Shown here: in pieces, positions 24,019 through 36,559 of the stretch
Layout: each line of letters starts with the position of its first letter
How positions within the stretch are numbered: position 1 is the first letter of the stretch
Origin: Amphibalanus amphitrite
Lineage: Eukaryota > Arthropoda > Thecostraca > Balanomorpha > Balanidae
DNA length: 64,000 nucleotides
NCBI RefSeq assembly: GCF_019059575.1
Contig: NW_024883016.1
Location: 1 to 64,000, forward strand
Direction: 5' to 3'
The notes under the pieces: model-generated
What the model saw: the letters and a program-made list of their open reading frames with translations, nothing else
Database searches by the model: none
What the model was told of the DNA's origin: nothing
Translations under genes and position numbers: made by a program

Positions 24019-24997
24019 CCGGGTGTCCCAAAAGTAAGGTCATCATTTGTTTTGGCCACACTGCCAAAAATACGCGATGGATAGATATAAATAGGACATC
24101 ATATGAAAGAGCATTTTATAAAATTTTATTCTGACATACATATGAGTCAATACATTGGCTCGTAGCCCCACATTTGCTGCTTTTCTACATGGCTACCATT
24201 TCGGGCCGCGTGCATGAATAGACTACGTTTGACTTCCTCCACTATTCTGGAGCGATTCTCTGGTGAGATGCCGCCTATGTTTGCTCGAAGGGATCATCCT
24301 TTAGTTCTTCCCGGCTCGTTGGGTTGTCCTAAAAGACAATCTTTCTGTTGTGTATCCAGAGAATAAAAATATGAAGGTGTAACGTCAGGTGACCGCGGAG
24401 GCCATTCAATGGCGTTGCCCTGACTGAAAATTACGGGATCTCACATCCACTCTCGGAGACAATTGCATGATCTTCAGGACGGTGCAAGCATAGTCTCCAT
24501 CCTGCTGAAACCACTGCTGGCTGATGGTGTCGGCACAGCTGCGTTGCGACGAGCGGAAGAACCACTGGGAGGACTCTCGGCCACCTCTCTTGATTTACTG
24601 TCACCCGATTCCCGCTGTCGTCCTCAGGACCTCGAAGCACAGGTGGCTAAGTATACATGCCCTGTGCGTACATTATACCTTTTTCTGACGTTTTACCGGT
24701 TGAGGCGAAACTATGCATGAGTTCAGAGATAGGGCGAGCTGCTAGGGTCTGCTTAGGGCCGAAAACTGGGCGGTATTTACCCTTTGTTTTAATGACGGAC
24801 CCTCTTTAAGAGTTGAATTTCGACCTTCTCAGTTTTATGCCTACTGCTCGGTGTAGTTATGATCAAAAATGGTTTAAGCATGCAATAAAATAATTTTATG
24901 GATGTACCTTGCACGTGTTAAAATTGGAAGTGATTCGGACTCTTACTTCTCGAGATATTTAAGTTTTAAATCATGACCTTACTTTTGGGACACCCGG
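24019..24997. mobile_element. Tc1/mariner-superfamily element, 979 bp, decayed
   Basis: Perfect 25-bp terminal inverted repeats begin CCGGGTGTCCCAAAAGTAAG and are flanked by TA at 24017-24018 and 24998-24999. The interior retains a minus-strand transposase relic (separate entry). The size, below the usual 1.2-1.3 kb, and the stops indicate an internally deleted, inactive copy. The intact ends could still be mobilised by a full-length relative. Confidence 0.88.
24121..24640 (-). pseudogene. DDE transposase relic (Tc1/mariner superfamily)
   Basis: Reading the minus strand, fragments line up in order with the C-terminal half of mariner-like transposases: VTVNQERW, then WFQQDG carrying the second catalytic aspartate, then after a frameshift AIEWPPRSPDVTPSYFYSL (the usual IEWPPRSPDLTP motif), a stop codon, and SPENRSRIVEEVKRS ending near GSHVEKQ. 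At least one frameshift and one in-frame stop make it nonfunctional. The N-terminal DNA-binding domain and the first catalytic aspartate are not visible. The match comes from known family motifs read by eye. Confidence 0.8.
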
Positions 24998-25489
24998 TAG
25001 ATGGTAGAATATCAAGATTCAAACATGTTTCTTCTTGATGTTCCGTTATGTCTCCAAGACCGATATGTCTAAAATTACTTCTACCTTTGTGTTACCACAC
25101 AAGCTGATGCAATTTTGCGGAGACTGACACGGTATGTGCTCTGAAGCGTGATTTATGCGGATTGTCCGCTTGGCACCGCTAGTTTCGATATGTAATCCCT
25201 GTTATGTAGCTGAGATACGATGCGCCGGTCATTCCTTTGATCTGGGCGCCCAGCATGTAATCCGCCTCTCACTTTGTCATTACCTGTGCGTTCCGTTCGT
25301 TTGTTTCTATAGGTAGGAACGGGTAAGTACAGACAGAGTAACTTGCTTGTCATGCAACTTGCTTGATAACAAAAGATGCCACAACAGAACCGCTTTCTGA
25401 CACATACCCTCGCATTGGGACTAGTCCTGACATTTCAGTGATGGCTAGTCAAAAAGAATGAATCGTTGAGTGAATGCACCGTTCAGTCA

Positions 25490-25745
25490 TTTTCCATCCC
25501 CAGGACCTCCATGTATCGAACCTCCGATCCGGGCTGGACGGTCACCTTCATCGGGCGTGAGTAGCTCCTCAGGAGCAGGCTGATGTGAGGTGGGGTGACC
25601 GTTAACGGGGCTGGGTGGCCTGTCCATCGTGACGGGCTCAGCCCCGGCGGTGCACCAGGCTGGCCAGTGTCTCCACTGATTCCTTTCATCCTTCCGGCAG
25701 TGCAAAGGTCTCATCAGACCGAAAGGACCTAACACTAGAAAAATA
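25490..25745 (+). repeat. SINE-like dispersed repeat copy
   Basis: Shares GTGACCGTTAACGGGGCTGG, GGCTCAGCCCCGGCG and the terminal GACCGAAAGGACCTAAC with the copies at 36.5-37.0 kb (same strand) and 58.05-58.39 kb (opposite strand). Confidence 0.6.
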
Positions 25746-25899
25746 TAAGCAAAGAAATAACTTAACACTGGGTAAATGAATGAGCGTCGAAAGTTTGACC
25801 TTCCAGGACCACTCATATACCTAATGATTCTTTCCATACAAGAAGAGGCTAACCTATGGAGCTCAACTTAACTTACATCGAAAACTCCGATGAAAACAT

Positions 25900-26372
25900 A
25901 GTTGATAGTCGGAAAGGTTGACAACACTAGGGATTTAGATGTGATATTAGACAGCAAGTTACCTTTATCCGACATATCGATCAAACAGTCAAATAGGCAA
26001 ACAAATGAGCACTGGACGTCCTGTTCAGGTCGTTTCGGACGGCGAGCCCTAGAGGGTATGTGAAAACCGCATTAGTACTGACAGCGTACTTTTAGTGCGT
26101 TCGCTCGAATCTGGAGCATCGCTGTATCATGTCAGTGTGATATGGGGCGATGCAGCTCGGACCCATACCAACAGGCTAGACCGCAAAGAACGCAAGGTCC
26201 TAATGTGGCTAAAAGTTCGTACCCAGCCGCGTTACCAGAAGTGAGGCTGGCCATTGCGCCGTAACCCGTAACCCTAAGCCGTAACCCAGGGGGAGGGGAC
26301 AGGAAAGGAGGAACAGGAGCCGTCCTGTAAATGGGGACTTGGCCCGTTGTATGAAGATAAATAATAAAAATG
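25900..26372 (+). pseudogene. LINE 3' fragment (reverse transcriptase C-terminal region), decayed
   Basis: Across shifting frames the + strand reads DLDVILDSKLPFIRHIDQTV, resembling the DLGV..DSKL.F..HI motif after the reverse transcriptase core. This is followed by VRSNLEH and, after a frameshift, VIWGDAARTHTNRLDRKERK with VLMWL, resembling the VRS.LEY..VW......LE..Q region of non-LTR retrotransposons. A tail ATGAAGATAAATAATAAAAA ends the fragment near 26372. Several stops and frameshifts make it inactive. The clade cannot be set from this piece. Confidence 0.65.
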
Positions 26373-26456
26373 GTTACCGGGGCTCGCGCTCACAGTCCGT
26401 GGCATATACAGACCAGTAACCGCCACGCACTTTTAGAACGTGGATCGCTCATGATT

Positions 26457-26481
26457 GTTCAATACAATACAATACAATACA
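26457..26481. repeat. short (ATACA)n microsatellite
   Basis: About four and a half copies of the pentamer ATACA/TACAA lie 85 bp downstream of the LINE fragment. Confidence 0.85.
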
Positions 26482-29400
26482 ATTTTCTTTCATTTAAAGC
26501 TTTTATCTGTCTTAGCTCGTAGAACTTATGATTTCATGTTCCTCTGTAACGTTTTCAATGGTAAAATACCATAAAAGTTTTTACTTTTATCGGTTTCCAT
26601 TCCATATATATTCCATCCGATCTGTTTATCTTAACCTTTATATTTACTTTTAATTTACGTCTTATAAATTTTTCGCCCGAACCTATTGAATGGAAGGATT
26701 TAAAGTCACACCCACAAGCACCTGTGTAATGATTATTTTCCTTCTCCTTTTACATTCGTATTCCCTATCTAATGTTGGCTATATTATTTTGTGATGTAAG
26801 TGTACAATGTTGTACGTGTTTTGTCATTTAGTGTAGCGCGCTTTATCTTTTGACTTCGTCCACCATTCTCCCGTCGGCATTTTCCCGTCGGCATTTTTGT
26901 AGTAAATAAAAATATTTAATCTCCTTAGGGCTAAACTAAAACGAAGAAGCTGCGTTTGGATTGCAACAAATGCATTGCAAATGTGCGTCTATTCAGGGCC
27001 ATTACCGGATCATTTCCATCAATATCGCAAAACAACGAGCTTAACCGTTCCGTAAAAGCATGCAACAGCAACAAAAGTAGGTGCTAACTGTCTAAATGCT
27101 GAGGAGGAGTTCATATCGACATCCTGACGTGTTCCAAATGTTCCGTTAAGCTCCATTTGGTGATTGAAAATTGAGTCGTATCCGTGATCCTCATCAAACC
27201 AGTGTAACGAGTACCTACCAGTCCATAGCAGTGGTAGTTGTCTGCAGGCCATATCATATGCGACTGTTTCTGTTTTACAAAAGCCAGAGTCTTATTGGCA
27301 TTTATGTGTCTGCTGCGACATGTGAGGCCTATAACATCTCGGTGTTCCCATTAAATCTGTTTGTGTGCTGTAACTGTGCACTGTCAGTGATGTTACTTGC
27401 CCATCCTTTTTTAGGTATGTTTTTGGTTATTATATGAAAACGAATTATGAGGACAATTAAAGTAACTTTATTTTTATACAGGCTACCTCTCAGTTCGGCG
27501 TAACTATTGATACGCTTTTCGAAGACACGACTTTATTATCATTTACAGTATTTTCAAAACAGTGGTGCCGATCTCTGGGAACCGGACGCCACGCTGACGG
27601 TCTCCAGTGTCCGCCTTCCGTCACAGGCACGGCTGGGCGAGCTCGTGCGGGCGTGATAAAATACACACTCCTCGTGCCTCTTGACTCTCGGAACCCGCAC
27701 CGTGCGGCCTGTCATTCGATCTACCACATCCGCTATAGAGGTGCAATGCATGCATCACCCTCGTGCCGGAATGAGAGCCTACTGCATCATCAAATAAAAA
27801 CAGTCGATGCAACTAATGTCAAATTATGTGTATAGTTATTCTTTGCAACGGTCTTCAGACGAATCCTCACATAAAAATCGTTTCAACTATAGATACCGTT
27901 TGTTACTGTGAAAGTGAAAAATATATAGGAATATGCATGTCACGCACAAAGCGAACGAGAGCAAAAAGTGAAACTGGGTCGGATGAGTGAAACTCGGCGG
28001 TAAATGTGACGACATGGATCGTTCTCCGCTCCTTTTGAACGGAACAGACACCGGATAAGCTAGGAAGCCGAAGAGGCTGAACGAGAGACAAGGCCAGCGG
28101 CTATCATGGCCGCTTAGCTGCGCTCATAGCTTTAGGCATAGTCTATGCATAGTGTTATTAATTTTACAGCTTTTGGATAACTGTTTGCTCTTATTTTATC
28201 AACAGCATTGTCATGCTGAGATATCCAAACTTACCACGTTTCCAGCTATTTCCATTCCCTCCTAACTGATAGCACGCTATAAAAAGAATGCGCTCATGCG
28301 TTCTGGGAACGCTGACGATAGGGACTGGCCGATAGGGGTCCGAGCCTGTGCAACAAGCTCTGTTTAGTGTGGGTTCAGGGCGGCAGCCCTGTAAATCCTT
28401 TCATTAAACATTCAAGCTCATTAAAAAAACAGAAACACATTATCTAACGTGTTCACTGTACATTATATTAAAAATGTGTGTGCATTTAATGTAGATAGCA
28501 CAAGCAAGATGCTGTTGGGTATTGATTTGTTGACCCAGCCTTTCCACATATAGCTTTATTTTGAGGGGAGTATTTTCATTTTCCCTGTCAGGAAGCCCTG
28601 ACTGCATGTCTTGCAAGTTACTCTGAAAGTCACACAATAACAAAATAACAAATAGCAGCTGATACCTCGAGTGTGGTCTGTCGCCTCTTCGCGAGACATT
28701 TCAATCGCGTTCTTTTGTTGTGAGTTGCTGATATATTTATCGACATAGTATACTTATAGGTATAGGTAACCTGCCAATCTGCCATCTTTTAAGGTCAATA
28801 ATGACATTTGAAGCTAGGACTCCATGTTTTAGTTTTTCTTCCACGTCGTCAACAAACAGAGCAAAAATTCCTCATTTCAAAAACGATGCTTTTTCTTTCT
28901 CATAAGATCATCATCGCGCATACGAGTATACGAGACCCCGTTTTTATCTGTGTTTGGTACCATGCTGCGAAATGGACAACGTGTCTATGTACATAATTCT
29001 CAATTATGTTATGTCCTCCACCCACAGTTTCGACGCATTATAGTTGACCAAGTAATGTACTTGAGTTTTCCAATCACTTCAATCCTAAGCACTGATGTGT
29101 CTTTAGCTTGTGATGCTGGAAAAGTTTATCGGTGACTAAATGATATGTTTTTCTTAGATAAGAAAACTATTTATTTATCCTTGTGGAAACAAGTTACATG
29201 CAACTACATAGGCATTTTTATCCATGACTGATACCTATACATGACAATCTTGCATCGTTAAAATTTAATTTTTACGATGCCCTGCTCGTGATCCTTCAAA
29301 GCACGTCATCTGATATTGAACGAAATTAATTTCCTAATTCAACATTATTTCAGGTGAACATCGCAGGACTTCATTAATTGCATCAAATGGCTACCATAAG

Positions 29401-29627
29401 CAGGTTATACGCTACCACATTGCTTCCATCATTTAAGGAGCCCCTTGTTCTCCTCCACTCTGCTGTGTGTAAAGACGAACTTTGACATGAAGCCGGGAAC
29501 ACTTAGGAAACTAAGTGGGTAACTATGCATTAGTGACACGGATAGATCCATGGCGCCATTTAAATACCACCGATCTAGCTCAATTCGTCGCAGCTCGTGT
29601 CATATAGAGCCTCGCTAATGTCGGCTC
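26482..29627. other. no gene recognised between LINE fragment and let-7
   Basis: AT-rich sequence with short open frames only. A duplicated TCCCGTCGGCATTTT lies at about 26870-26897. A primary let-7 transcript would be expected to cross this region, but no exon boundary could be identified with confidence. Confidence 0.4.
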
Positions 29628-29693
29628 GGAGGTGAGGTAGTAGGTTGTATAGTTGTGATCTGAACAAACTGTACACTCGGCTGCCTCACCTCC
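29628..29693 (+). ncRNA. let-7: let-7 precursor hairpin
   Basis: The 22-nt mature arm at 29633-29654 starts TGAGGTAGTAGGTTGTATAG and is identical to canonical let-7. The opposite arm (29669-29690, starting CTGTACACTCGGCTGCC) pairs with it. GGAGGTGAGGTAG (29628-29640) pairs fully, with one G-U, with CTGCCTCACCTCC (29681-29693). Internal mismatches are limited to about two positions. The loop is short, about 12-14 nt, compared with many let-7 precursors. let-7 represses heterochronic targets at the juvenile-to-adult transition. It lies 8.8 kb downstream of mir-100 and 26.1 kb upstream of mir-125 on the same strand, suggesting one primary transcript. Confidence 0.98.
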
Positions 29694-30755
29694 CGTGTTA
29701 TCGTCCGCTGGAGCACAGCGTCTCCGCCGACTGTGGTCCGGATCGGAGAGACGGAGGGTCGTACGTCAAGAAACAGCTACGAGAGGTGACGAACATCAGC
29801 TCGACTGTCGTAACTGCGCGGCCGTCTCTAGGGACTGGAAACTGAAGAATACACTCGGTGCTGAATGGCGGCGCTAAATAAACTCGGTGCTGAATGGTGG
29901 AAGGATTTTACCTTCAAAGTGACAGTGGAGTGTGCAGTTGGTGAGAAAGCGCTGCTTTTGTGTGTGCATTATGTGCGCATCGAGGAACAAACGTTTTGTC
30001 ATACTACATACACTCTATTATTTGTGGTGGTAGGGCGTGATTATGGCTTTACGTTTAGCACGGATAGTACTGGCCACGTATTACGTAGGCATATAATTGC
30101 ACACTAATTTGTTGCTACATTTATTTTACCGTTATTGTTTTGCTTTATGAGTTTTGTTATTTGTAAATGAAGCATGTCTTCCTGCAATAATGAGTTTTGA
30201 GACGATGGGTGTTTTGTGCCCTGAAACTACCCTAGGGTCTAGACTGGTGGACTCCGGTGAGCGTTGCAACGTGTGCCTATTTCTGAGAGGCTGAACAAAT
30301 TGCGTACGCCGTGTGCCCTGAATAGCCTGACCAACATCCCTCAACAATCTAAGAAGATCGCTGAACGATCAGCCTGGCCCTACATTCGCCGTGGATGATC
30401 GTCTCAGCGAGAGCTCATTTGGCGCAACTATCGTAGTACCCCGTGGGTGTTGTACGCAACACAGCCTTTTGGTGATCGGCGGCGTTCATTGGCAATCCGT
30501 AGTTACTACAGTATGGTGACCGTCCTGTGCACTGTGCAGAGTCCATGGTGTCTGACCGATGGATATCCATCGATGTCCGCATGACCACCGTCCAGGCGTC
30601 ACGAATAACCGTCGTGTGACCGTTGTGCGTACGTTGTATGACAATGGTGATGACCATTGTCGCACTGTGACTGATGCCTTTCAAATGACCGAATCGGTCG
30701 TCATCCACTCGATGGGCGTAGCAATGATCGTTTACTGCTCTGAGGATCCAAGTGA
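29694..30755. other. no gene recognised downstream of let-7
   Basis: No coding motif. A short perfect stem (GACAATGG/CCATTGTC) lies at 30640-30661, within a stretch rich in GTGACC/GACCGT words. Confidence 0.4.
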
Positions 30756-31075
30756 CAGGGCTGCTGAGTCGATGGATTCTCGGTTGACTCCGACTCCAAC
30801 CCCGACTTCGGCTTAAAAGATCGACTCCGACTCCGACTGCAGCTCTTTCTCCGGACGTTTGCCTTAAAATCTATTCCGTGATAATAAAGCTCATAGTGGA
30901 GATGCTTTTATCGCCGCAAACAGGTGCAGAGCAGGACGCTGAGCCATGCAGCGTTAACTCCGACTCCGGAGTCGGTGTCGGTAAAATTTTGGCTACTCTG
31001 ACTCCGACTCCGACTCCGGGCAGAACTGACGACTCCGACCGACTCCGGCTCCGACTCTGACTCCGCGCAGCCCTG
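30756..31075. mobile_element. GACTCC-rich hAT-type MITE, 320 bp
   Basis: The left end CAGGGCTGCTGAGTC and right end GACTCCGCGCAGCCCTG are inverted. The 8-bp flanks CCAAGTGA and CAAAGTGA match at seven of eight positions. The interior is largely (GACTCC)n with interruptions. Related pieces lie at 34.0, 36.6 and 39.5 kb. Confidence 0.7.
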
Positions 31076-31702
31076 CAAAGTGACCCCTTATTTAGTGACC
31101 GCAGTGCGTATGAGACAGAGCTCCCTCCCTGGTGTGGGTCCGCTCAGCGTAGCTGTCATACATTTTACATACAGCACCGGCGGGGCTACATTGTTTGGTT
31201 ACCGACAGACGGGTCTGGAAAGACATCGCCTAGTCAGACAGCAAGCCAGACGCCTGGCGTACATGGTTCATGTACTTAGGTCTCACCAGAACTAAGGGTA
31301 AGGGGATGGTGGCCTTCAGAGTATTCCGATTGCTTAATGTTACCTGATATCAGTCCTCTTCCGCTTCCGATTCAGCTTCAAAAATACAATATCCCTGAAA
31401 ACGCATGGATCAGGTACTAAATTGGCCACGAGATAACACACAAATAACCCTAGTTCAGTTTTGTGCGTGCTGTGCGTGCATGGAACTGTTGAAATACCCA
31501 CGCATGTTTGTGAAGGTCCAGGTGAATGAATACCTTCTCCAACGTTATTTCTAAATTCTACCACCGTTATACCTTCCGCCTGTTTCCTCTTGGCACGACG
31601 CACACTGGGCCGGGGGTCCGGAAAAGTGCTAGAAATTATTTGTGATTGAGTTGTTGATCTCAGTGACAAGCAAACATGCTAAAAACGAAGTGGGGCTGCT
31701 TA

Positions 31703-32400
31703 ACCCTCGCCGGACCTATTGTCGGACCCCCCACCCCCTCAGCCGGCCGAGGGGGGAGGGTTGGTACGACCCCTTTTTGCCGTTTCGCCCCTAATGGAGC
31801 TAGAGCCTCGCGGAAAAAACAAGCGTGTGCGCCGTTTCAAGGCGGAACGATTGATATCCGATTTTAAGGTCCCAGGTCAACCGGTAACCTCTGAGGTGAA
31901 GTCAAAAAGCCCAAGGTAGGGTTCGGTTTTTGGCAAATAATTTCGCAAAAAATGGCCGCAGAGCAGCGATTTTGGCACCATCGTGTTCGCCTGGCTCAGG
32001 CGCGTCGAATGGTATACTTTTTGTTCGGGTGAGGTCAACTTAAGGTATTGACCTCGAGTCAAGGTCAGTTCAGAGCCCATCAGGCCACGAACTTAATCGA
32101 AGGAGGTCGTATCGCATATCATTCGATTCGGGAGGTCTTCCCGAGTCCATTGGTGGCTTTCCCGAGTCGCTGGCTCAATTTGATCATGAGTTATTGACGA
32201 GAAACTCCTATGACCGGTGTGACGTCATAAATGACGTCACGGAAGGTCAAAAATGCAAAAGTAAAGCATCGGATCTTGCAAGGAGTGCACGAAATCACGA
32301 TTCCGTGTGCTTGAGATAGTTTGAAATCATTCCATGCGCAAAAACAACAGTTTCCTTATTTCCCCTTTCACTTTTAATGGTGAGGTCACGTGACCTCGAA
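31703..32400. mobile_element. piggyBac-like element (subfamily B), 3'-truncated
   Basis: Follows TTAA at 31699-31702 with CCCTCGCCGGACCTATTG, the same start as the reverse complement of 38270-39306. Homology to that copy continues through the GGTCAACTTAAGGTATTGACC segment (the empty site for the nested insertion at 10.4 kb) and the double CRE near 32220-32243. It fades near 32400, before the second terminal repeat. Confidence 0.65.
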
Positions 32401-32900
32401 GAGTAGCAGGCATTAGCAAAAATTGCGAGTAGGGCATGACAGAAAGATGATTGGTGGTTTGTATGGCATGGCCATTTTTAACGGCTCGAAATAACATTTC
32501 TCAAAAAGTCTAGCTAAAGAGCAAGTTGTTGTTGATTATCACTGACTTGTGTTTAGGGGTTAATAATGACTGAATTTTTGAGTTTGGCCCAGAAATGTTG
32601 ACAGCATTGTGTGCGTTGATCAATTCTGAGCTCAGGGACATGTATTTCATTTAGATTATAAGCGTTTGTTTTTCACAACTTCCAGCGTTTTAAAGAGCGC
32701 CGGGCCTTCAGTAGAGCGGCGAGGTGACAATTGCCCCTACATCATGTGGTTTACTGGCGCATATCTCGAAAAGTAGCAGGGAAAAGCAGCAAAGCACCTA
32801 TATGGAACAAAAGATGAGTAATCAGAGGCTAGTATGAAATGTTCATTTTTAGCTGCTCGAAATAACGTTTTTATAAAAGTCTAATTAAAAAATTGGATAT
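32400..32900. repeat. diverged direct repeat, about 140 bp twice
   Basis: The block starting CTCGAAGAGTAGCAGG (about 32397) is repeated starting CTCGAAAAGTAGCAGG (about 32767). Each is followed about 100 bp later by GCTCGAAATAACRTTT and AAAAGTCTA. Origin unknown, probably a mobile element. Confidence 0.55.
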
Positions 32901-35046
32901 GATTTTAAATTACGTCTTGCAGCTGCTTGCAAACAGCTAGCTTATCTTGCAGAAAAGCGATGCAATATGTCAGAATGATGTTGGCACAGTGAACAACAGT
33001 GCCCTAAACTAGTCTGACAGGAAATTTCGTTCAAAACGACGATTGGTCAACTAATAAATTACCACTAAAGATCATCAATAAAATCGGTAAATGTGGTGGC
33101 CTATAGAGAGTCTAAATTGTTTTGTGTTTGGTGACAACTGACGACCTCAATTTTGACCTTAGGGCAAAACTAGCATCGGAATCGTATTCTTCGATCAATT
33201 TGGATTAAATGATACCTATTTTGTTCATATTGCGGACAGTCAGTTTGGGGGAATTTCTAGCGCTTTTTCAGGCTGCCGGCCTACAGTGCGACGGCAGCGT
33301 TAGCTACTCGTCCTAGTCCGTAGCAGAAGCTTCAATTTACTCTCCTAGATGGCGCTAGTAGTAGACGCCTGAAGCTAGACTGTGCCGCACGACAGCCGTT
33401 TCCCATCCCGTCCCATAGATGGCAGCAGCAGCGTATGTCTGAAGCCAGCGCGTGAGAGTCGCAGCAGTTTGGTACAAAACACGGGTTGGAATTCAATGGG
33501 GACTCAGCAAAGACAGCGAATAGTGCAAAACATTTGTCAAATTGTAAGCGATATGCTCGTAAGCATAGGTATTGAAACGACGGGTGTTTTGTTATGCGAC
33601 GCTTGAAAACTGGAACGTTAGATGCATTGCATCCCAGGCATGCTATGCGATCAATCTATTCAATAATTACTTGAAAATTGCAACCCCATTTCGGTTACAT
33701 GACTATGATTGTAGTTCAATATGAGGATTTCGTATATCAAGTCAATTTCAATGTCATCCTTTGATAAGGTATTGGAATGGGACGATGCAATCGTCGATGT
33801 AAACTGGCGGCACCAATAGCTTTTGTTGTTGTTTTTATTAAGCCTCGTCTTCTGTCTCATGCTTACTGTCCCCCCCCCCCTCCCACCTTAGGAGTGACAG
33901 TATGGCGCCTTTGGCTTTGACAACCTCTGCGTAGTGTATTCAAGTAACGGCCCACGAATAACGAGCGTTAGATTCTCCAACCGAATAGGCTCACAGAAAG
34001 ACTTGAAGCCAAGCAATGTCGACTCCAATTCCCGGCAACAGTTTCAATTTCGACTGACTCCGACTCCGACGCCGGCTTCTACACCGACTTCGACTTTGAC
34101 TCCGACTCCGAAATCACAGCCCTGGCTCTCAGTAGTGGCAATTCTTCACTATATATTCCTACATGCCGGGGTATGTCTTAAGCACAGCACGAGCCGGGCA
34201 GTAAAACTATGACCAAGAAACTGTCGGTGTCAAAATGCCAAGTTATTTGATAGGCCGGGCAGGAAACAAAAGTTTACTGCCTGGGTTTACTGCCCAGGGC
34301 AATGACCTCTGAACTATAGAGCTTATCGCATTAGCCCACCCAGGGAACGTATAATTGACATCATTATTGCATGATATTTGCATGGCAAAATTAGAAAACT
34401 AACATTTTTGGTAAAAAATATCTGCTTTGCTAATAAAGGGCTTTGAAATATTTTGTAGTGGTTACAAAGCCAAAATTATGCTTAGATATGCGCCTATTTA
34501 CCGAAATCCATTATCGCTTGTTGTCTTATCTTCGTTTTATATGTACATCGTTTCCTTGGGCCTACGTTTATTTATTTATTGAGTTATTATTTGATAGTTG
34601 TATAGTCCTTTCCTCGAAACAAACATGTAAAATATGGAAAATATAATGCATTTCACGAACGTTTTGCCATAGGACATCAATACAGCACGATTACATATAT
34701 AAAGCAAAGATTTTTGCAAGAAGACTGGAAAATTCACGTTTAATCACTAGGAATAGTACACCTTCTTCTTGTTCTTATGTCGTGACAAATCATCCATGCA
34801 TTATGTTCCTTGGATATCCAATTGTTGTGCCATTCTGATGTAGGTAATATTTTCATAGACGATTCCGTTTGAAGTAAGGTATTTTGATGCATTTTCTTCG
34901 ATGAATTTCCTTCAAAGCTTTATCCACAGCAGTAGCGCAATCATTGTTAGGAAATTATGGAAAAAAAACAATTGTATAAGTGTCACCAAAACCAGTCAAA
35001 ACATTTTTATAGGTATGCGGCATGTAGGAAAAATCTTACTGACCTC
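32901..35046. other. no gene recognised; GACTCC MITE fragment at 34020-34123
   Basis: Mostly AT-rich. TAGATGGCGCTAG (33349-33361) and TAGATGGCAGC (33416-33426) resemble CTCF core motifs. At 34020-34123 a piece of the GACTCC family ends in CACAGCCCTGG; its other end is not clear. Confidence 0.4.
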
Positions 35047-35203
35047 TCTATATAGGGCCTTGACTGACCTCAGCCGTACGAAATTATTTGGAAACTCGGC
35101 TTGCAAAATTTGACTCCGGCCCTCGTGCTCCGCACTCGGGCCTCCGTCAATTTTGCAAACCTCGTTTCCAAATAATTTCGTCGGCCCGGTCAGTAATATA
35201 TAG
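35047..35203. repeat. long palindrome (foldback MITE-like)
   Basis: Arms of about 60-75 bp: CGAAATTATTTGGAAAC (35079-35096) with TTGCAAAATTTGAC on the left, and GTCAATTTTGCAAAC with GTTTCCAAATAATTTCG on the right. A 15-nt loop lies at about 35123-35137, and CTATATA/TATATAG marks the outer edges. A transcript would fold into a near-complete hairpin. It is too long and symmetric for a usual miRNA precursor and is more likely a palindromic MITE. Confidence 0.8.
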
Positions 35204-36559
35204 TTCTTCAGTGTAGTTTCCTGCCATGCATGAAAATAATGACGTTAAAAACGTTGAAGTTAAATGCGACCTTCTCTGATGGTAAATCATGATAACCTCG
35301 GCAACTCATGTGGTTATGTCCACGCTGAAAAGAGCGAGGCCGACCCCGGAGTTGTCTGTTTTGGGGTTGTCGTTTCCATCTGTCCATGAGGGGAGCGAGC
35401 AGGCTCTCCGAACTTTAATGAGATACAGAGCGAGCGACCGAGAAAATAAAAAAGCAATTCGAATGCAGGGCATTTTCATGGAAAACTTACGGTTATTTCA
35501 CCCCTGCTGAATGCTTAGTTTAGGCTTTAGTTTGGAAAACGGCACCTTTGTTTTTTTTTAACAAATTACAACTTTAACTTTATATGGTGTATCGTGTAAC
35601 CAGCGGAGTAGAGACTGCATTCATAGTTAGACCTGGAATAATTTCTTACTCTAAAACGTCTTTAAATAGTTGAAACTTTGTGAGATCACCAGGCGACCAG
35701 ACCATAGATGCCTGATGACAAATGCAGGCATAATGTATATCACCCAGCCGTGGCCGATCAGAGTTTTATTTCTGGTTTTACTACGCTTCACGAGCTCATA
35801 TCCTCGTTTCGTTTGCTTTTGTTTTTCTTTCGTCGCAAAAGTCTTTCAGTCTGAAAAGGCCGAAAGTCTTTTCTAAAAGCAGGGCGATGGAACGATGGGA
35901 TAGGGCAGACTGGGAGACATTGGACGGTGCGGACCACTGACGGCGGTGCGCCGCAGCGGCAGAGACCGTCCTATGGAAGGACCGGATTGCCCCGTTGGGA
36001 CAGTCAGCCCTGCCGCTCAAACGGTCACCCCGGGGAAGGTGTATGCAATCCTGACGTTGATTTACCCTCACTGCTGCTTGTCTGGTGGGGTGACCGCTAG
36101 CCCGGAAAGGGAGACGTGAGAGGGGATTGCAAATGGATTTGTCCTGAGGAAGGCAAGAATGGAGAGTCGTGCCTTTCCCCACCGAAGAGTTATGAACCGT
36201 TCCTTTATTTTCAGATTAGCTATGAAATGAGCAGCAGAAGCTACCTGCTCGCACCGAACCCCCGATCGACGCGAACTTCAACTTCATCACCCCGGGCTGG
36301 TCGTCCCGTCCCTCATTCAGGCGCTGCTTGTCCGGCGCTGTGCGGCGCTGGCAGTGCCACCTGGTGCCGATGTTCGGAACTACGCCGACTGTGGCGTCAC
36401 CTACATAGACTGGCGACTGAGCAGTGAACATACGGTGATGGAATTCTGATTGGGTAAAAACCTAACTCGACGTCGGTGGGAAACCGCTGTTTTCATAAGT
36501 ACCAAAGTTTTGCTTTGGTCACATACCTTTAGAACCTAAACCCTCATCCGACATAAGTA

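Noticed and set aside
26262..26290. Interstitial telomere-like sequence (CCGTAACCC repeats with ACCCTAA)
   Set aside because: Only three imperfect units, lying in the 3' region of a decayed LINE. Too short to call telomeric.
30640..30661. Small hairpin downstream of let-7 as an extra miRNA
   Set aside because: The stem is only 8 bp and is not extended by flanking pairing, far below a precursor stem.
36213..36430. Possible exon after TTATTTTCAG
   Set aside because: The acceptor is good, but the following frame is Ser/Arg/Pro-rich, has no recognised motif and no matching donor or partner exon.
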